This document shows positions 5,175 through 7,485 of a DNA stretch of 7,485 nt, piece after piece. The translations under genes and the position numbers were made by a program. This DNA comes from an uncultured Flavobacteriales bacterium. GTDB taxonomy: Bacteria > Bacteroidota > Bacteroidia > Flavobacteriales > Schleiferiaceae. The stretch's first letter is position 1. Each line of letters begins with the position of its first letter. The notes under the pieces were generated by a model. The model had not been told where the DNA came from and ran no database searches. It was given only the letters and a program-made list of their open reading frames with translations. Where the stretch lies: assembly GCA_903821715.1 (NCBI GenBank), contig CAIJMB010000099.1, forward strand, positions 1 through 7,485, in the 5' to 3' direction.

Positions 5175-6188
5175 ATGCTTGGAGACGTATCGCTTAATGA
5201 TCAGTGCATTAAATACTTAACGGACATTCACGAACTTCTTGGGTCGCTTACGTATGCGGGACTGGGTTCCGCACCAAACCCCAACCGAAGCGTGTATTGG
5301 AGCCGTACGGTGACCTCAACCCTGCGGATCGAGGGCAGTCCGCTCACACGCGAGCACGTCGACCAAATCTACGCCGCACCCGCGCGAACGGAATGGGAAC
5401 GGGCCGCACAAAATGCCCTGCGCGCGTACCAGGGAATCAAATCATTCAACCCGTGGAAGGAACGCTCGTTCAAGAGTGCCCACTTAGCCTTTATGGACGG
5501 ACTGATTCCGCGCGCGGGTGCCTACCGAAGCTCGGCAGTGGCCCTACAGCAAGGCGGACGCATCGTGCACGTCGCGCCACCCGCGACGGCTGTTCCGGGC
5601 CTCATGCGTTCGCTGTTTGCTTCCCTCAAAAGTGCTCCGTTGGGGCCTGTGGTGGCAAGCTGTGTCTTTCACTACGAGTTGGAATTCATTCATCCGTTTG
5701 CGGACGGAAACGGCCGCTTAGGACGCTTTTGGCACACCGTGCTCTTGCGCCAGATTCATCCGATTTTTGACCAACTAAGCATTGAAGAGGTGCTTGACCG
5801 CGAACGCGACGCGTACTACCAAGCCCTCGCGAGGGCAGATCGCTCAGGTACCTCGCTGCCGTTTGTAGAATTTATGCTGGGAATCCTGGCGCAGACCCTT
5901 CGCGGTTTTTTGAACGAACGTCCGAGTCCGCCGCAATGCAGTGAGGATCGAATTCAGTACTTCGTCGAATACGGACCCCCGTGCTTTGCCCGCAAGGACT
6001 ACCTCGAATTCTTTCCGTCCATTTCTGAGCCCACGGCTAGCCGCGACCTCAAGTTGGGAAGCGACCATGGTCACTGGATACGATCCGGAACCAAGCGGAC
6101 CGCGACCTACGTGGTACCCCGACCTAACGAGCGTCCGTTTCGCGAAGCAGCCAGTGAAGGCCGCCCGCCGAGGCGCGAACGTAGGTAA
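5175..6188 (+). CDS. Class II Fic-domain protein (predicted AMP transferase) with C-terminal winged helix
   Basis: Fic proteins usually transfer AMP from ATP to a hydroxyl on a target protein. The 337-residue product contains the full catalytic motif HPFADGNGRLGR (173-184: H173, D177, N179, R181, R184). It also has an N-terminal inhibitory motif TLRIEG (49-54), in which E53 should block productive ATP binding; this defines class II, an autoinhibited enzyme. The flap region is YRSSAVALQQGGRIVHVAPP (117-136). Residues about 255-315 resemble the winged-helix domain common in this Fic group (DYLEFFPSISEPTASRDLK, then a GTKRTATYVV wing). The last 25 or so residues are Arg/Pro/Glu-rich and overlap the ABC gene antisense, so they may be a non-conserved tail. 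No antitoxin-like partner gene is adjacent. ATG 5175 gives a normal N-terminus. Target protein unknown. Confidence 0.9.
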   Translation: MLGDVSLNDQCIKYLTDIHELLGSLTYAGLGSAPNPNRSVYWSRTVTSTLRIEGSPLTREHVDQIYAAPARTEWERAAQNALRAYQGIKSFNPWKERSFKSAHLAFMDGLIPRAGAYRSSAVALQQGGRIVHVAPPATAVPGLMRSLFASLKSAPLGPVVASCVFHYELEFIHPFADGNGRLGRFWHTVLLRQIHPIFDQLSIEEVLDRERDAYYQALARADRSGTSLPFVEFMLGILAQTLRGFLNERPSPPQCSEDRIQYFVEYGPPCFARKDYLEFFPSISEPTASRDLKLGSDHGHWIRSGTKRTATYVVPRPNERPFREAASEGRPPRRERR

Positions 6189-7068
6189 TTCCGCCCTCGG
6201 TCCAGCGCTCGAGTTCGCTCATCGAACCGCAGGTTTGGGCGAGAAGCTCGGCGTAAAGGAATTCGGGCCGCAGAAACCAGCGGCGTCCCTGGCGGAACGC
6301 GTGCGGGTGCGCACGCAGGCCTTCGGGCACTCGGGCCCAGGGCAATTCATTGATTGGCCCCCAGGCGTAGGCCATGGGTTTGGTCCGGGGCGCAGCGAAG
6401 AGCTGGGCGCCCGAGCCTGATTCGACGATGCGTCCGTCTTGAAGCACGTCAATGCGGTGGGCCCAGCGGGCGGCATCGCGCACGTCGTGGGCGACGAGCA
6501 CTACCGTGCATCGGGTTTTGCGCTGCCACGCGGTGAGCAGCTGCAGGAGGCGTTCTTTATGGAATCCGTCGACGTGGCTAAAGGGCTCGTCGAGCAGAAG
6601 TACCCTCGGACGGCCCAAGAGGGCCCGCCCAATGGACAGGCGCTGCTGCTCTCCACCCGAGAGGCTGTGGGCGGGACGCGACGGATCCATTCCGAGGCCC
6701 AATGTGCGCATCATGCGGCGCACCAGTCGGTCTTCTTCGCCGTCGAGTTTGCCCAGCACAAGGTCGAGCAGGTTGTCGCGCACGCTGCGGTACGGAGACA
6801 AGCCGAAATCCTGCTTAACCCATACCACCCCGGGATGCCCAGCGATCAGGCGATCCCGCGAATGCGGGTTCCGCCCCACCCAAACATCTCCCGAGTCGGC
6901 AAAAACTTGGCCAGCGAGCAGCGAAAGCAGCGTGGACTTGCCTGAACCTGAGGGGCCGTAAAGCGCCACGACTTCGCCGGGCGCCACCGACCACTCCGGA
7001 ACCGACAATAAAAAAGCGCCCCGTGCCAGGCTGAGGCCGTCGGCACGGAGCGCGTAGGGGTTTGCCAC
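6124..7068 (-). CDS. ABC transporter ATP-binding protein with C-terminal accessory domain, substrate unknown
   Basis: A cytoplasmic ATPase subunit of an ABC importer or exporter. The 314-residue protein has every element of an active nucleotide-binding domain: Walker A GPSGSGKST (38-46), Q-loop Q86, signature LSGGE (136-140), Walker B VLLLDEP (156-162) and H-loop H194. The DEPFSHVDGFHK stretch and the AWGPINELPW segment (235-244) that opens the C-terminal domain (about 235-314) resemble a poorly characterised Bacteroidota group loosely annotated as iron or sugar importers. No permease or binding protein is in the window. The start is GTG at 7068, only 2 bp after the lpd stop; residues 5-33 match the usual first strands of the fold, so a later start is unlikely. 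Codons 6-21 form an intrinsic terminator. The 3' end overlaps fic tail-to-tail by 65 bp. Confidence 0.88.
   Translation of the reverse strand: MANPYALRADGLSLARGAFLLSVPEWSVAPGEVVALYGPSGSGKSTLLSLLAGQVFADSGDVWVGRNPHSRDRLIAGHPGVVWVKQDFGLSPYRSVRDNLLDLVLGKLDGEEDRLVRRMMRTLGLGMDPSRPAHSLSGGEQQRLSIGRALLGRPRVLLLDEPFSHVDGFHKERLLQLLTAWQRKTRCTVVLVAHDVRDAARWAHRIDVLQDGRIVESGSGAQLFAAPRTKPMAYAWGPINELPWARVPEGLRAHPHAFRQGRRWFLRPEFLYAELLAQTCGSMSELERWTEGGITYVRASAGGLHWLLRETDAR
7007..7053 (-). terminator. Intrinsic terminator after lpd, lying inside the ABC ATPase coding region
   Basis: On the minus strand GCGCTCCGTGCC (7053-7042) pairs with GGCACGGGGCGC (7027-7016), a 12-bp stem with a single T-G wobble. The 14-nt loop can form an inner GGC/GCC pairing. 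TTTTTTATT (7015-7007) follows at once. It begins 18 bp after the lpd stop, the normal place for an lpd terminator, yet it coincides with codons 6-21 of the downstream ATPase gene. Stem and T-tract are seen directly; activity in vivo is inferred. Confidence 0.75.
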
Positions 7069-7074
7069 GGCTAG
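7060..7074 (+). repeat. 15-bp direct repeat, right copy
   Basis: Identical to 5129-5143 in sequence and orientation. This copy spans the lpd stop codon (7071-7073) and the GTG start of the ABC ATPase (7066-7068), so it is constrained by both genes. That makes chance similarity a real alternative to a duplicated recombination site. Confidence 0.4.
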
Positions 7075-7485
7075 AGGTGAATTACCTCACCGTAGGCGGC
7101 CGCAGTGGCCTCCATCACGGCTTCAGACATGGTCGGGTGCGGGTGGACGGCCTTGAGCAGCTCCATTCCGGTGGTCTCGAGCTTGCGCGCAACCACGATC
7201 TCGGCAATCATCTCGGTGACGTTGGCGCCGATCATGTGGGCTCCGAGGAGCTCGCCGTACTTGGCGTCGTAGATCATTTTCACGAATCCGTCTTTAGCTC
7301 CGGCGGCCGAGGCCTTGCCCGAAGCGCTGAACGGAAACTTGCCCACCTTCACCTCAAAACCGGCCTCTTTCGCTGCTTTTTTAGTGTCCTGAAAGACGGC
7401 CAATGGCAGGCGGTGGACCCGGTCTTGAAAAATCCCGACTCCATTTACAAATAGCCCCATGACTGCCCCAGCGCCCGCATTGCCC
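7071..7485 (-). CDS. lpd: Dihydrolipoyl dehydrogenase, C-terminal dimerisation domain; 5' part missing or replaced
   Basis: Lpd (E3) reoxidises the lipoamide of 2-oxo-acid dehydrogenase complexes using FAD and NAD+. The part from about 7385 down to the TAG at 7071-7073 is a clear Lpd C-terminus: TKKAAKEAGFEVKVGKFPF, DGFVKMIYDAKYGELLGAHMIGANVTEM, then AVHPHPTMSEAV, carrying the active-site His-Glu pair (second His of HPHPT and the Glu five residues on), and the usual ending AAYGEVIHL. The frame stays open to the edge, but residues encoded by about 7386-7485 do not resemble Lpd. The expected interface segment of the type YTHPEVASVG is absent in all three minus-strand frames. So this is either a fragment joined to foreign sequence or a very divergent gene. 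The ABC ATPase starts 2 bp after its stop, with a terminator in between. Confidence 0.8.
   Translation of the reverse strand, partial: GNAGAGAVMGLFVNGVGIFQDRVHRLPLAVFQDTKKAAKEAGFEVKVGKFPFSASGKASAAGAKDGFVKMIYDAKYGELLGAHMIGANVTEMIAEIVVARKLETTGMELLKAVHPHPTMSEAVMEATAAAYGEVIHL
7386..7454 (+). other. Possible C-terminal fragment of an unidentified plus-strand gene at the sequence end
   Basis: Where Lpd similarity ends on the minus strand, the plus strand reads VLKDGQWQAVDPVLKNPDSIYK followed by TAG at 7452-7454. Its composition and codons (gac, aaa, tac, ccg) look like a real protein tail, more so than the minus-strand translation of the same bases. I do not recognise the protein. If real, it is joined head-to-head with truncated lpd, as an inversion junction or a chimeric assembly end would produce. 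Confidence 0.3.
7459..7485 (+). other. Possible start of a further plus-strand gene, cut by the window edge
   Basis: Four bases after the TAG at 7454 an ATG opens a frame MTAPAPALP that is uninterrupted to the edge. The tight stop-to-start spacing is operon-like and would fit the fragment at 7386-7454 being genuine plus-strand coding sequence. Nine codons are too few to identify anything. Confidence 0.15.

Noticed and set aside
7062..7385. Long plus-strand frame antisense to lpd.
   Set aside because: The minus strand encodes conserved Lpd motifs through this stretch. Only the part after 7385 is considered as possible plus-strand coding sequence.

Overview
The window looks like a housekeeping stretch of a chromosome from a GC-rich member of the Bacteroidota, probably a flavobacterium-like lineage. 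This is inferred from three things. The translation factors and ribosomal proteins match that phylum, there are two TAnnTTTG-type -7 promoter elements in the only divergent spacer, and Shine-Dalgarno sites are nearly absent. No rRNA, tRNA, CRISPR array, insertion sequence or phage gene is visible, and no gap between genes exceeds about 115 bp.

Left block (1-1800, minus strand): a menaquinone operon read right to left. A hotdog-fold thioesterase (candidate 1,4-dihydroxy-2-naphthoyl-CoA hydrolase) is followed by isochorismate synthase (menF) and by the N-terminal part of SEPHCHC synthase (menD), which runs off the left edge. Both gene junctions are GTGA overlaps, so translation is probably coupled.

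Centre (1859-5119, plus strand): thrS-infC-rpmI-rplT, the classic translation cluster, closed by a strong intrinsic terminator. infC has no ATG, GTG or TTG that would include its whole N-terminus and appears to start at CTG. A 109-bp structured leader separates rpmI from rplT.

Right block (5120-7485): a class II Fic protein with a C-terminal winged helix (plus strand) lies tail-to-tail with, and overlaps, an ABC-type ATPase (minus strand). Upstream of the ATPase is the C-terminal part of dihydrolipoyl dehydrogenase (lpd). An 18-bp near-perfect palindrome sits upstream of fic. A complete intrinsic terminator lies inside the first 21 codons of the ATPase gene, just after the lpd stop. A 15-bp direct repeat brackets the fic-ATPase pair. 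Near the right edge the Lpd similarity stops abruptly, and the opposite strand then reads like the tail of another gene, which suggests a rearrangement or a chimeric sequence end.

I did not find a clear new multi-gene system. The best candidates for something undescribed are regulatory: the terminator embedded in a coding region, the palindrome next to a Fic protein with a DNA-binding-like tail, the CTG start of infC, and the outward-facing promoters between the menaquinone and thrS operons.
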